DNA from: Streptomyces sp. NRRL F-5123
GTDB taxonomy: Bacteria; Actinomycetota; Actinomycetes; Streptomycetales; Streptomycetaceae
Length of the DNA: 64,000 bases
Direction of reading: 5' to 3'
Assembly (NCBI RefSeq): GCF_000721495.1
Contig: NZ_JOHY01000017.1
Coordinates: forward strand, 1 to 64,000
Shown: in pieces, positions 32,736 to 41,083 of the stretch
Layout of the letters: each line of letters starts with the position of its first letter
How positions within the stretch are numbered: position 1 is the first letter of the stretch
The notes under the pieces: model-generated
The model's input: only the letters and a program-made list of their open reading frames with translations
What the model was told of the DNA's origin: nothing
Database searches by the model: none
Translations under genes and position numbers: made by a program

Positions 32736-33176
32736 TCAGGCGTAGGGGTCGGTGATCTCGCGGAGTTGATCGAGGATCTGGTGCAGCAACGTGAAGTTGC
32801 GGGTGCCGAGGTAGGTCTTCCACTCCTCGTAGATCTCATCGAGCGTGGCCATGGCCACCTCGACCGCGCGCCGACCGCGTTGCTCGATCATGATCAGCCG
32901 GGCACGACCGTCCGTGGGGTCGGGGATTCGGCGGACGTAGCCCAGGCGTTCGAGCTGGTCGACCATCACACTCGCGCTCTGTTTGGTCATCTGCGCCTGG
33001 TCGGCGAGGTCCTTTAGGCGCGAGCCGTTCGGGGCGATGCGTTGGAAGACTCGGCACTGGGCGAGCGTCCAGTCGTCGAACCCGGCATCCTGCAGGGCCC
33101 GGAAGAGCCGGTCCTCGGTGTATCGGTACGGAATGAACAACGACACCCCTAGATCAACCCGTTGTCCGTCGTCCAT
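32736..33176 (-). CDS. MarR family transcriptional regulator
   Basis: The 146-residue protein has the MarR winged helix: DDWTLAQCRVFQRIAPNGSR, LKDLADQAQMTKQSASVMVD, QLERLGYVRRIPDPTDGRAR. Helices for dimerisation flank it. It should repress its own promoter and the divergent NAD(P)-binding genes through the TAGTCA-N7-TGACTA operator found before all three transcription units. There is no cysteine in the expected redox-sensing positions of OhrR, so the signal is probably a ligand. ATG 33176 is chosen as the first in-frame ATG. Confidence 0.93.
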   Translation of the reverse strand: MDDGQRVDLGVSLFIPYRYTEDRLFRALQDAGFDDWTLAQCRVFQRIAPNGSRLKDLADQAQMTKQSASVMVDQLERLGYVRRIPDPTDGRARLIMIEQRGRRAVEVAMATLDEIYEEWKTYLGTRNFTLLHQILDQLREITDPYA

Positions 33177-33479
33177 GCCGCCCTCGGCTCCATCGCTCGC
33201 CCAGACCCACCAGCCTCACACCCTATGGCAACGCTGCCGTCAGCCTCTGGTCCCGCCGGGAACGGTTGGTCCTGTCACGCATCACGCGAACTAGTCAGGC
33301 ATCGTTACTACTGCAGTGTACGGTAGCACCGACGGCAAATAGTCATGAACCCCGGTTCGCCGGCCGGAAGGCACGTGATGTCGCCGCACCACTTCGCCTT
33401 CGGGCACGCCGGCCCTCGAAGCCGCGTCCGAACAGGGGACGGTCCGGGTCCTGATCAACATTGCCGAGCGCAAAGGCGA
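33177..33479. other. Intergenic region upstream of marR
   Basis: This 303-bp stretch holds MarR operator 3. The part after 33340 has no convincing reading frame and may belong to the decayed CU044_5270-type gene. Confidence 0.5.
33292..33310 (-). promoter_or_regulatory. MarR operator 3 (autoregulatory)
   Basis: TAGTCAGGCATCGTTACTA matches the operator with one arm mismatch, about 115 bp upstream of the marR start. Confidence 0.7.
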
Positions 33480-33966
33480 CTGCCCGCTGAGCAGACGTGC
33501 CACGCCAGCGGGCCCGGCTGCTCGTCGCGGCGGCCGCGGAGGAGGGGCGCGTGCGGACGCGGGCCACCGCAGCCCCGTCCTGCGCGTCGCCGCGACCGAC
33601 GTGCTCGTGGCCGCACTGCTCGGCAGCGTCGTGCTCGCCGGGCTGCTCAAGCTCGTCCCGGTGATGCCCGAGGGACTGCGCCCGGCGGCGTACGAGGCGC
33701 TCGGCATGGTCCCCGGCGGGACGCTGGTGCCGCACCAGAAGGATCCCAAGGGCCGTACGGGCGTGGCCGTCACCTACGACGACCCGACGCTCCCGGACGA
33801 GGGCACGGGCTTCGGCAGCTACCTCACCTTCGACCCGAAGACCTACGCCTTCCTCGGCTTCCGCGACGAGCGCACCACTGGTGACGGCGCGCGGAATAAG
33901 GAGTTCGTCCAGCTCTCCTGCCTCGACAGCTGGGCGATCGTCGACAGGGCCAAGCAGCGGCCGTAG
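33480..33966 (+). pseudogene. Fragment of a CU044_5270-like membrane protein
   Basis: One frame (about 33500-33560) reads RARLLVAAAAEEGRVRTRA, which resembles the end of the cytoplasmic segment of these proteins. A second frame carries VLVAALLGSVVLAGLLKLVP, AYEALGMVPGGTLVP, GRTGVAVTYDDP and YLTFDPKTYAFLGFRDERTT to the stop at 33966, which matches the extracellular end. The two are out of frame and the central part is missing. The portion 33601-33966 might still be translated from a GTG as a 121-residue protein. No sigma-factor gene lies beside it. Confidence 0.6.
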
Positions 33967-33977
33967 CCGAAGAGCTG

Positions 33978-34008
33978 CCGCCGCGGCCCCGGAGGGGGGT
34001 CGCGGCGG
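33978..34008 (+). terminator. Terminator after the CU044_5270-like fragment
   Basis: CCGCCGCGGCCCC pairs with GGGGTCGCGGCGG (one G-U type position) around a 5-nt loop. Confidence 0.7.
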
Positions 34009-34129
34009 TGGCGGGGGTTGGCGTGGTGCTGCGGCCGGCTCTTCCGGGGCCGCCCGTGACATTTGTACCGGCCCCCCGGGGACATTCGGCGCTGCCCCCG
34101 CCAACCCCCGTGCCCATAGCGTCAGTTGC

Positions 34130-35056
34130 ATGACAGATGCCGCGCGGCTGCGCGCTGTACGGAAGAGGTTCGGGAGCGTCGAGGCCGTCGCCGGGCTCGA
34201 TCTGGCGCTCGCCGCGGGCGGGACGTGCGCGCTGCTCGGGCGCAACGGCGCCGGGAAGTCGACGACGATCGCACTGCTGCTGGGGCTGGACCGCCCGGAC
34301 GACGGGGAGGTGCGGGTGTTCGGCGGGAGCCCGCGGGAGGCCGTGCGGGCGGGCCGGGTGGGGGCGATGCTGCAGGCGGGCAGCCCCGTGCCGCGGGCGA
34401 CCGTACGGGAGCTGGTGGGCTTCGTCGCCGCCACGTACCCGCGGCCGCTGCCGGTGGGCGAGGCCCTGGAGCTGGCCGGGATCGGCGAGCTGGCGGGGCG
34501 GCGGGCGGACCGGCTCTCCGGCGGGCAGGCGCAGCGGCTGCGGTTCGCGCTCGCGGTCGCGGGCGGGCCCGAGCTGCTGGTGCTGGACGAGCCGACGGCG
34601 GCGCTGGACGTGGAGGCCCGGCGCGCGTTCTGGCGCTCGATGCGCGGGTACGCGGCGCGCGGCAACACCGTGCTGTTCTCGACGCACTACCTGGAGGAGG
34701 CGGACGGCAACGCGGACCGCGTCGTCGTCCTCGACCAGGGCCGCACCGTCGCCGACGGCACCGGCGAGGAGATCAAGCGGCGGGTCGGCGCGACGCTCGT
34801 GGCCTTCGACCTCGCGGGCGGCGGCACGGCGGGGCTGCGCACGCTGCCGGGCGTGCTGTCGCTGGAGGTGCGCGGCGACCGCGCGGTGCTGCGCAGCGCC
34901 GACCCCGACGCGACCGTCCTCGCGCTGGCCGCCGCCGGACGCGTGCGCGGGCTGAGCGTGACGCCCGCGAGCCTGGAGGAGGCGTTCCTCACCCTGACCG
35001 CCCACGACACCGCTGACGAGCCCGCCACCGCTCCGTACGAGGAGGCCGTCCGATGA
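34130..35056 (+). CDS. ABC transporter ATP-binding protein (drug/antibiotic export type)
   Basis: This 308-residue ATPase has Walker A GRNGAGKST, the Q-loop in VGAMLQAGSPVP, signature LSGGQAQRLRFALAVAGG, Walker B ELLVLDEPTAALD and the switch histidine in FSTHYLEEAD. A C-terminal extension of about 80 residues (FDLAGGGTAGLRTLPG to LEEAFLTLT) is typical of DrrA/CcmA-type exporters. It overlaps the permease gene by ATGA. The upstream frame is open further, but ATG 34130 fits the fold; no Shine-Dalgarno is present, so the message may be leaderless. Permease and histidine kinase follow in one operon. Confidence 0.93.
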   Translation: MTDAARLRAVRKRFGSVEAVAGLDLALAAGGTCALLGRNGAGKSTTIALLLGLDRPDDGEVRVFGGSPREAVRAGRVGAMLQAGSPVPRATVRELVGFVAATYPRPLPVGEALELAGIGELAGRRADRLSGGQAQRLRFALAVAGGPELLVLDEPTAALDVEARRAFWRSMRGYAARGNTVLFSTHYLEEADGNADRVVVLDQGRTVADGTGEEIKRRVGATLVAFDLAGGGTAGLRTLPGVLSLEVRGDRAVLRSADPDATVLALAAAGRVRGLSVTPASLEEAFLTLTAHDTADEPATAPYEEAVR

Positions 35057-35787
35057 TGTTCGCCTACGTCCGCCTGGAGGTTCGCCGCACACTGCGCGAC
35101 ACCGGCTTCGTCGTCGTCGGGGTCGCGACCCCGCTGCTGATGTACCTGCTCTTCACCAACCTCGGCACGGGCGGGTCCGCCGAGGACACCATGGACTACG
35201 CCCGCTACTCGATGATCGGCATGGCCGCGTACGGGGCGATGGGCGCGGCCCTCGGCGTCGGCCCGGGAATCGCGGACGACAAGGCGCGCGGCTGGCTGCG
35301 GCAGCTGCGCGTCACCCCGCTGTCCCCGCTCCAGGTGGTGATGGCGCGGGCGCTGACCGCCGGGGTGACGGTGCTCCCGGCGATCGTGTCCGTCTTCACC
35401 GCGGGCGCGCTCGTCAACGGTGTGCGGCTCGCGGCGTGGCAGTGGGCCGCGGCGGCGGTGCTGATGTGGCTGGGCACGATCCCCTTCACGCTGCTGGGGC
35501 TCGGCAACGGCTACGGGCTCACCGCGCAGACCGCCGGTGTCGTGAGCATGATCAGCATGACGGGGCTCTCGGTGATCGGCGGGCTGTGGCTGCCGGCCGA
35601 CGTCTTCCCGGGCTGGCTGGCCGCGATATCGCGCTGGACGCCGACCGCCCGCTTCGGCGACCTGGGCTGGAGCGTGCTGGACCGGCACGCCCCCGGCCCC
35701 GGCACGGTGGCGGTGCTGGGCCTGTGGCTGGTCGTTTTCGCCGGTTACGCTGTGTTCTCCTACCGGCGGAGCGCCCGGACCGTATGA
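35053..35787 (+). CDS. ABC-2 type transporter permease
   Basis: The 244-residue protein has six predicted membrane helices. The first is VGVATPLLMYLLFTNLG, and the last segments are GVVSMISMTGLSVIGGLWLP and VAVLGLWLVVFAGYAVFSY. The amphipathic cytoplasmic motif DDKARGWLRQLRVTPLSPLQ is characteristic of ABC-2 exporters. It pairs with the preceding ATPase (4-bp overlap) and is coupled to the histidine kinase gene (ATGA at 35784). Confidence 0.93.
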   Translation: MMFAYVRLEVRRTLRDTGFVVVGVATPLLMYLLFTNLGTGGSAEDTMDYARYSMIGMAAYGAMGAALGVGPGIADDKARGWLRQLRVTPLSPLQVVMARALTAGVTVLPAIVSVFTAGALVNGVRLAAWQWAAAAVLMWLGTIPFTLLGLGNGYGLTAQTAGVVSMISMTGLSVIGGLWLPADVFPGWLAAISRWTPTARFGDLGWSVLDRHAPGPGTVAVLGLWLVVFAGYAVFSYRRSARTV

Positions 35788-37124
35788 CCGCAGGAGCGTA
35801 CGGGCCGGCGCCGCCCCCCGGCGGGCGCAGGACGCAGCGCACACGACGGGGGACGGGGACGGCCATGGCGAGGACGAGGACGAAACAGGCAGGCACCGCG
35901 AAAACGGACACCGAGGACGCGGACAAGGCGTGCCGCCGCATGTGGTGGCGGCGCGGCCCGGAGGACTTCGAGCAGGAGATCGAGCACCTCAAGGCCCCGG
36001 ACGGCGGGGCGCTCATCCCGTGGCTGCTGATGGTGCTGGGCCCCGGCACGGACATCCTCAAGGGCGAGGTGGCCCTGCCGTGGCTCGCCGGCACCGGCCT
36101 GGTGCTCTTCTGCGTGCTGTACGTGGCCACGGTCCGGTCGGCGTTCGGCGAGCGGTGGCGGCGCGGCCCGGTGCCGTACCAGCTGCTGTGGGCGCTCGCC
36201 GCGCTCACGCTCGCGCTGTCGATCGGCTACGGCGGCAACTTCATGCTGCTGTTCGTGCTGGTGGCGCTGGGCGCGGGCTGTGTGTCGCGCAGCCGCCGCT
36301 TCATGGGTGTCACGCTCGCGGTGCTGAGCGCCTCGGCGGGCACGGTGTCGAGCCTGCACCACGAGGGCTTCTGGAGCACCACCAGCCTGGCGTACGGGAC
36401 GTTCCTGTCCGGCTTCGTCGTGTCGCTGATCATCACGCTCTTCCAGGCGGTGGCGCAGCTCAAGGCCACTCGGCAGGAACTGGCGCGCAACGCGGTCGCG
36501 GAGGAGCGGCTGCGCTTCTCGCGCGACCTGCACGACCTGCTGGGGCACACGCTGTCGGTCGTCGTGGTCAAGGCGGAGGCCGCGCGGCGGCTCGCGCCGC
36601 GCGACATGGAGGCGGCGCTGACGCAGGTCGGCGACATCGAGGCGGTCGGGCGGCAGGCCCTCACCGAGATCCGCGAGGCCGTCACCGGCTACCGCGAGGG
36701 CAGCCTCGCGACCGAGCTGGACCGCGCGCGCTCGGCGCTTGCCGCCTCCGACATCGAGGTCGTGGTGCAGGAGTCCGGCCCGCCGCTGCCGCCGCAGACC
36801 GAGGCACTGCTGGGGTGGGTGGTACGCGAGGGGGTCACCAACGTCGTACGGCACAGCGGCGCGGCGCGGGCCCGTATAGAGCTGCACGCGGCGGAAGGCC
36901 AGGCCCGCCTGACGATCACCGACGACGGCTGCGGCCCCGCCCCCGCCGACCCGCCGCGCCCGGCCGCCGGGACCACCGCGACGCTGCCCCGTACGGGCAC
37001 GGGCCTGCGCGGCCTGACCGAGCGCCTCGCCGCGGCGGGCGGCTCCCTGACCACCGGCCCGGCCCCCTCCGGCGGCTTCCGCGTCACCGCGGTGCTGCCG
37101 ACCGGCGAGGACGCGGCGGGCTGA
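35784..37124 (+). CDS. Sensor histidine kinase, NarL/DesK-type (HisKA_3)
   Basis: This kinase of about 446 residues has five or six membrane helices (about 70-225). The dimerisation box has the phospho-accepting His in RFSRDLHDLLGHTLSVVVVK. The ATP-binding lobe has VVREGVTNVVRHSGA (N box), TITDDGCGP and GTGLRGLTERLAAAGG. ATG 35784 overlaps the permease stop. An alternative ATG at 35865 would remove a 27-residue Gly/Arg/Pro-rich extension. The expected partner is the LuxR-type regulator at 40436, now 3.3 kb away. The system probably senses membrane or cell-wall stress that the ABC exporter relieves. Confidence 0.92.
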   Translation: MTAGAYGPAPPPGGRRTQRTRRGTGTAMARTRTKQAGTAKTDTEDADKACRRMWWRRGPEDFEQEIEHLKAPDGGALIPWLLMVLGPGTDILKGEVALPWLAGTGLVLFCVLYVATVRSAFGERWRRGPVPYQLLWALAALTLALSIGYGGNFMLLFVLVALGAGCVSRSRRFMGVTLAVLSASAGTVSSLHHEGFWSTTSLAYGTFLSGFVVSLIITLFQAVAQLKATRQELARNAVAEERLRFSRDLHDLLGHTLSVVVVKAEAARRLAPRDMEAALTQVGDIEAVGRQALTEIREAVTGYREGSLATELDRARSALAASDIEVVVQESGPPLPPQTEALLGWVVREGVTNVVRHSGAARARIELHAAEGQARLTITDDGCGPAPADPPRPAAGTTATLPRTGTGLRGLTERLAAAGGSLTTGPAPSGGFRVTAVLPTGEDAAG

Positions 37125-37157
37125 GCCCGGCGCGCGGCGTACGGGGGGGGCGGGTCC

Positions 37158-37227
37158 GGCGTGCGGGAGCGGGGCCCGCGGGGGGCGCAGGTGCGGCGTA
37201 CCGGAGCGGGGCCCGCGGGGGTGCAGG
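37158..37227. repeat. Two direct copies of a 33-34 bp G-rich unit
   Basis: Two units of the form GGCGT(G/A)C(G/C)GGAGCGGGGCCCG, each followed by CGGGGG and GCAGG, start at 37158 and 37195. They mark the point where the kinase gene ends and the inserted block begins. Confidence 0.65.
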
Positions 37228-37237
37228 ACCGGGCCGC

Positions 37238-37696
37238 CTACGCCCCGGCGTCGGGCGTGCGCAGGTCGGCGACGACGCGGAAGCGCTCCAGCACCACCGG
37301 CGTGCTGTCGTCGACCGTGAAGTGCGGGTCCTCCAGTGCCTCGCGCATCTCGGGGCCGTGCCAGAAGGCCTCGTGCCCGCGGCGCCACTGCTCGACGGTG
37401 GTGTAGCCCTCCCCCTCGTCCACGGCGTGCGCGAGGTCCACGTCGCCGAGCGGCACGACCCGCACCTCGGTGACCTCGACGACGGCGACCCCGCGCCCGG
37501 CGGAGTCCAGCACCACGGACCGCTCCCCGATCCGCGGCAGCTCCTCCCCCTCGTGCTCGTAGGCGGCGGCGACCCCGGTCGTGGCCGTCTTGCTGCCGTC
37601 CAGCACGGCGGCGACCAACTGGTCCCGCAATTCGCCGGGGAACCCCAGCTGCATGATCCCCGGCACCTCGGCGCCGCCCTCTGCTCCAGTCGTCAT
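37238..37696 (-). CDS. ASCH domain protein
   Basis: A 152-residue protein with the ASCH-domain pattern: MQLGFPGELRDQLVAAVLDG, SKTATTGVAAAYEHEGEELP, RIGERSVVLDSAGRGVAVVE and HEAFWHGPEMREALEDPHF. ASCH domains resemble PUA folds and are thought to bind RNA or modified nucleosides. ATG 37696 is preferred; the frame continues upstream into a region without coding bias. It is the first gene of the block inserted between histidine kinase and response regulator. Confidence 0.87.
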   Translation of the reverse strand: MTTGAEGGAEVPGIMQLGFPGELRDQLVAAVLDGSKTATTGVAAAYEHEGEELPRIGERSVVLDSAGRGVAVVEVTEVRVVPLGDVDLAHAVDEGEGYTTVEQWRRGHEAFWHGPEMREALEDPHFTVDDSTPVVLERFRVVADLRTPDAGA

Positions 37697-37715
37697 GCCA
37701 CGGCACGCTATCGGC

Positions 37716-37901
37716 TCACCCCGCGGGCCACGCCCCGACGACGTCCGCGGCGGACCGGACGACGTCGTCGAACGCCGAGTCGGGCGGCCCCTGCGGGACT
37801 GCTCCCGCGCGGAGCGGAGTGCCGCGAGGTAGACCTTCCCAGGTCCCACTTCGGTAGGTCCCGTCTACGTAGTTTCCAGCTACGTAGACAGGATCTACCA
37901 A
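37716..37901 (-). CDS. Possible small ORF, unrecognised
   Basis: A 61-codon frame (TTG start) ends with a stretch of good codon bias (PPDSAFDDVVRSAADVVGAW), while its first half overlaps the inverted repeat at 37863-37889. No ribosome binding site or homology is recognised. It may be a remnant. Confidence 0.25.
   Translation of the reverse strand: MVDPVYVAGNYVDGTYRSGTWEGLPRGTPLRAGAVPQGPPDSAFDDVVRSAADVVGAWPAG
37863..37889. repeat. Perfect 10-bp inverted repeat
   Basis: GTCTACGTAG and CTACGTAGAC are separated by TTTCCAG. Each arm also contains the palindrome CTACGTAG. Further GGTAGRYC-type motifs surround it (37831-37862 and 37893-37900). It could be an operator or a recombination site. Confidence 0.65.
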
Positions 37902-37929
37902 AGTTGTCCACAGCCCCGCCGGTCCCGTT

Positions 37930-39012
37930 TCAGCGGAGTACAGCCGACAGCAGGTCGCTGCCCAGCGCCGTCAGGTCGGGCAGGTTGAGGGTGTAGCGGA
38001 CGTAGCGGCCGTGGCGGTGGGAGGTGAGGAGGCCCGCACGGCGCAGGACGGCGAGGTGGCGGGAGACCTCCGGAGGGGACAGCTCCCAGAAGTGGGCCAG
38101 CTCGCTGGTGGTGTGGGGGCCGCGGGCCAGGGTGCGCAGCAGGCGCAGCCGGACGGGGTGGGCGAGGGCCTCCAGCCGGCGGGTGACCGTCTCCACGGAG
38201 ACCGGTTCGGGCGGGCGGGGCTCGGCGACGGGGTACTGCAGCACCGGATGCCACCCGGGCGCGTGGACCGCCACCAGGTGCGGGCGGCTGAAGACGCTGG
38301 GTATGAAGGTGACCCCGGCGCCGCGGGCGGCGGTCGCCTTGTCCTGGACCTTGTCCACGACGATGCAGTCGCCGTCCGGTGCCAGGGTGATCGCGCCGGA
38401 GACCGAGGCGAGCGCCGCCCCGAGTCCGTGGTGCCTGAGCAGCTCGTTCTTCAGCCGCAGGTCGGTGGCGAGCCGCACTGCGGCGCCCGCCCAGGCGTCG
38501 TCGAAGAACGCTCCGGCGCATTCTTCGAGGGTGCGGCGCACCCGCGCCCGCACCGCGGCCGGGTCGGCGAGCAGCCGTTCCGCGAAGGCCTCCTGGAGCG
38601 CGCCGCGGGCCTGGGCCACGTCCAGGGCCCGCTCGCGCGCCGCCGTGTCGGTGAGCGGGGACGCCCCGCGGAAGTGGACCCGGTTGCTGCCGCACGTGGT
38701 GACGAGCGCCGCGGTCACGTACGTCTCGTCGTCGATCCGGTCGACGTCGTCGAGCTCCTCGGCCAGCGTCGGCCTCGGCCGGGCGGGGATCAGGAAGTCG
38801 GCCTGCGTGTAGCGCCAGAGGAACTCCGCCTCCCGCAGCCGTTCGGCCAGCTCCGGCGGCAGCCCGGTCCAGACGTCCGCGGCCCAGCCGGCGAACTGCG
38901 GATGGTGGCCGGGCTCGGCCAGCACGTGCAGCATCGCGGTCAGTTCGGCCAGCGGGGAGGCGGCGAACCGCACCCGTTCGGACGGCAGGCCGCTGATGTC
39001 GATCCTCAGCAT
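37930..39012 (-). CDS. ArsR-type winged-helix regulator with DUF5937-like N-terminus
   Basis: The 360-residue protein has an N-terminal domain of about 250 residues (MLRIDISGLPSERVRFAASP onwards) of the DUF5937 type. It is followed by a C-terminal ArsR helix-turn-helix (about 270-350: LEALAHPVRLRLLRTLARGP, HTTSELAHFWELSPPEVSRH, LAVLRRAGLLTSHRHGRYVR). No metal-binding cysteines are present in the HTH. It diverges from an MFS exporter gene, and the palindrome in the 101-bp gap is the probable shared operator. Confidence 0.9.
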   Translation of the reverse strand: MLRIDISGLPSERVRFAASPLAELTAMLHVLAEPGHHPQFAGWAADVWTGLPPELAERLREAEFLWRYTQADFLIPARPRPTLAEELDDVDRIDDETYVTAALVTTCGSNRVHFRGASPLTDTAARERALDVAQARGALQEAFAERLLADPAAVRARVRRTLEECAGAFFDDAWAGAAVRLATDLRLKNELLRHHGLGAALASVSGAITLAPDGDCIVVDKVQDKATAARGAGVTFIPSVFSRPHLVAVHAPGWHPVLQYPVAEPRPPEPVSVETVTRRLEALAHPVRLRLLRTLARGPHTTSELAHFWELSPPEVSRHLAVLRRAGLLTSHRHGRYVRYTLNLPDLTALGSDLLSAVLR

Positions 39013-39054
39013 GCCCCCATCATCGCCGCGCGTACGGCCGGTCGGCGGCGCCGA

Positions 39055-39071
39055 TTGACGATACGCGTCAA
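39055..39071. promoter_or_regulatory. Palindromic operator of the ArsR/MFS divergent pair
   Basis: TTGACG-N5-CGTCAA is a perfect inverted repeat 43 bp upstream of both starts. TTGACG could itself serve as a -35 element for the MFS gene. Confidence 0.65.
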
Positions 39072-39113
39072 CCGGCGTGCCCCGCCCCGCGGGCGGGCGC
39101 AGCGTCTGACGTC

Positions 39114-40439
39114 ATGGCAACCACCACCGGAATCCGGCCCCGCGCCCTCGTCCGCGCCTCGGGAGGCCCCCGCTACGCCGCCGCCCTGGCCGTGGACGCG
39201 CTGGGCACCGGCCTGCTGCGGCCCTTCCTGATCCTCTACGGCATGACGGTGCTGGGACTGTCCGCGCCGGTCACCGGCACCGCCATGACGGCCGGCATCG
39301 TCGCGGGCCTGGGGTGCATGCCCGCGGTGGGACGGTGGCTGGACCGGGGCGCGCGCAGCACCGTCGTGGCCGCGTCGATGCTGGTGCGGGTGCTGGGTGT
39401 GGCGCTGCTGCTGGCCGCCCCGGCGGGACACGTCCAGCTCTTCGCGGCGGCGGCGCTCTTCCTCGGCATCGGCAACCAGGCATGGCCGGCCGCCCATGCC
39501 GCGCTCGTGGCCACGGTCGCCCGCGGCCGGGACCGCGACGCCGCCCTCGCCGGGGCCCGTGCCCTGCGCAACGCAGGCCTCGGCGTCGGGGCGCTCCTCG
39601 CCACCGCGTGCATGGCGGGCGGCACCGGCGCGCTGCGGGCGCTGGCCGCGGTCACCGCGCTCGCCTACCTCGCCGCGGGGGCCCTGGCGTGGTCGGTCCA
39701 CGTGCACGCGGACCCGGCGGCCGCCGCCCCGGCCGGGGAGCCGGACGCCGTGCCCGCGCCCCGGATGCGCGCGCTGCTCGCCGCCAACGTGGTCTACGTC
39801 TTCTGCCTCAACGTCCCCGAGATCGCGCTCCCCCTGGTCCTGGTGACGCAGCTGGGCGCGTCCGCGGTGTGGCCGGCGGCCGTGTTCGTGGCCAACACCG
39901 TGCTGGTCGTCACCTTGCAGGTGCCGGTCACCGTCGCGCTGTCCCGCTTCTCCCGGCGGACCGTACTGGCCGCCTCCGGCGTGGTGCTGGCGGCGTCCTA
40001 CGCCGGCTTCCTCGGGGCCGTCTCGCTGGGCGGCGGCTGGGCCGTCCCCACGGTCGCCGCGGTGTCCGTGCTCTGCACGATCGGCGAGATCGTCTACGCG
40101 GGCAGCGCCACCGCGCTCGTCACCGCCCTCGCCCCGCCCGCCGTCCTGGGACGCGCCCTGGCCCGCTTCCAGCTCTCCACGGGCTTCGGCCTCGCCGTCT
40201 CCCCCGCGGTCATCACCGCGCTCGCCCCCCACGGCCCGGCGGCCCTGTGGGGCGGCCTCGCCGCCGCGACGCTGGTGTCCGCGGCGGCCGTCGCGGCCGA
40301 GGGGGGTCAGGCCCGGCGCCCGCGTCCCTCCGGACACTCCCCCGTGGGCCGGGGCGTTGCGGGCCGGGGCGTCGCGAGCCGGGGCAGTGCGGGCCGGGGC
40401 GTCGGGGGCCGTGAAGCGGGCCGTAAAGTGGCGGGGTGA
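39114..40439 (+). CDS. MFS transporter
   Basis: This 441-residue protein has about 12 membrane helices, with the cytoplasmic loop motif GRWLDRGARSTVVAASMLVR after helix 2. Features such as FLGIGNQAWPAAHAALVATV are typical of actinobacterial MFS efflux proteins. It diverges from the ArsR-type regulator. The last 40 residues are not membrane-like; they consist of a 15-bp DNA repeat encoding GRGVA-type pentapeptides and run up to the start of the response regulator gene, which overlaps by four bases. Confidence 0.9.
   Translation: MATTTGIRPRALVRASGGPRYAAALAVDALGTGLLRPFLILYGMTVLGLSAPVTGTAMTAGIVAGLGCMPAVGRWLDRGARSTVVAASMLVRVLGVALLLAAPAGHVQLFAAAALFLGIGNQAWPAAHAALVATVARGRDRDAALAGARALRNAGLGVGALLATACMAGGTGALRALAAVTALAYLAAGALAWSVHVHADPAAAAPAGEPDAVPAPRMRALLAANVVYVFCLNVPEIALPLVLVTQLGASAVWPAAVFVANTVLVVTLQVPVTVALSRFSRRTVLAASGVVLAASYAGFLGAVSLGGGWAVPTVAAVSVLCTIGEIVYAGSATALVTALAPPAVLGRALARFQLSTGFGLAVSPAVITALAPHGPAALWGGLAAATLVSAAAVAAEGGQARRPRPSGHSPVGRGVAGRGVASRGSAGRGVGGREAGRKVAG
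40346..40405 (+). repeat. 15-bp tandem repeat, four units
   Basis: Units of the type GGGCCGGGGCGTCGC at 40346, 40361, 40376 and 40391 encode GRGVA, GRGVA, SRGSA and GRGVG at the C-terminus of the MFS protein. Confidence 0.85.
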
Positions 40440-41062
40440 CGGAGGACGGGGCGCGGTCCGTGCGGGTGCTGCTCGCGGAGGACCAGGGGATGATGCGGGG
40501 GGCGCTGGCGCTGCTGCTGGACCTGGAGGACGACCTTGAGGTCGTCGCGCAGGTCGGGGCAGGGGACCGGGTGGTGGCCGAGGCGCTGGCCGTACGGCCG
40601 GACGTGGCGCTGCTCGACATCGAGATGCCGGGGATGAGCGGGCTGGACGCGGCGGCGGAGCTGCGGGAGAAGCTGCCGGAGTGCCGGGTGCTGATCCTCA
40701 CGACGTTCGGGCGGCCGGGGTATCTGCGGCGGGCCATGGAGGCGGGGGCGGCGGGCTTCCTCGTCAAGGACGGGCCCGTGGAGGAGCTGGCCGGGGCGAT
40801 CCGGCGGGTGCTGCGCGGGGAGCGGGTCATCGACCCGGCGCTCGCCGCGGCCGCGCTCAGCGCGGGGGCGAGCCCGCTGACGGCGCGCGAGCGGGACGTG
40901 CTCAACGCAGCGGCGGACGGCGCGACCGTCGCCGACATCGCCGGCAAGCTCTTCCTGTCGGAGTCCACCGTCCGCAACTACCTGTCCGCGGCGATCGGCA
41001 AGACCGGCAGCCGCAACCGCATGGAGGCGGTGCGCGCCGCCCGCCAGAACGGCTGGCTCTGA
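40436..41062 (+). CDS. NarL/LuxR-type response regulator
   Basis: The 208-residue protein has a receiver domain with the acidic pair in LLAEDQGMMRGAL, the phospho-acceptor Asp in VALLDIEMPGMSG and Lys in GFLVKDGPVEELA. A LuxR helix-turn-helix follows (LTARERDVLNAAADGATVAD to STVRNYLSAAIGKTG). In many Streptomyces such a regulator follows directly on the ABC exporter and DesK-like kinase genes, so the kinase at 35784-37124 is its likely partner. Its GTG overlaps the stop of the inserted MFS gene. Confidence 0.93.
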   Translation: MTEDGARSVRVLLAEDQGMMRGALALLLDLEDDLEVVAQVGAGDRVVAEALAVRPDVALLDIEMPGMSGLDAAAELREKLPECRVLILTTFGRPGYLRRAMEAGAAGFLVKDGPVEELAGAIRRVLRGERVIDPALAAAALSAGASPLTARERDVLNAAADGATVADIAGKLFLSESTVRNYLSAAIGKTGSRNRMEAVRAARQNGWL

Positions 41063-41083
41063 CCGGCGGCGCCCCGCCCCGTA

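Noticed and set aside
34020..35092. Long minus-strand frame opposite the ABC transporter genes
   Set aside because: Walker and signature motifs are on the plus strand; the antisense protein is Arg/Pro/His-rich noise.
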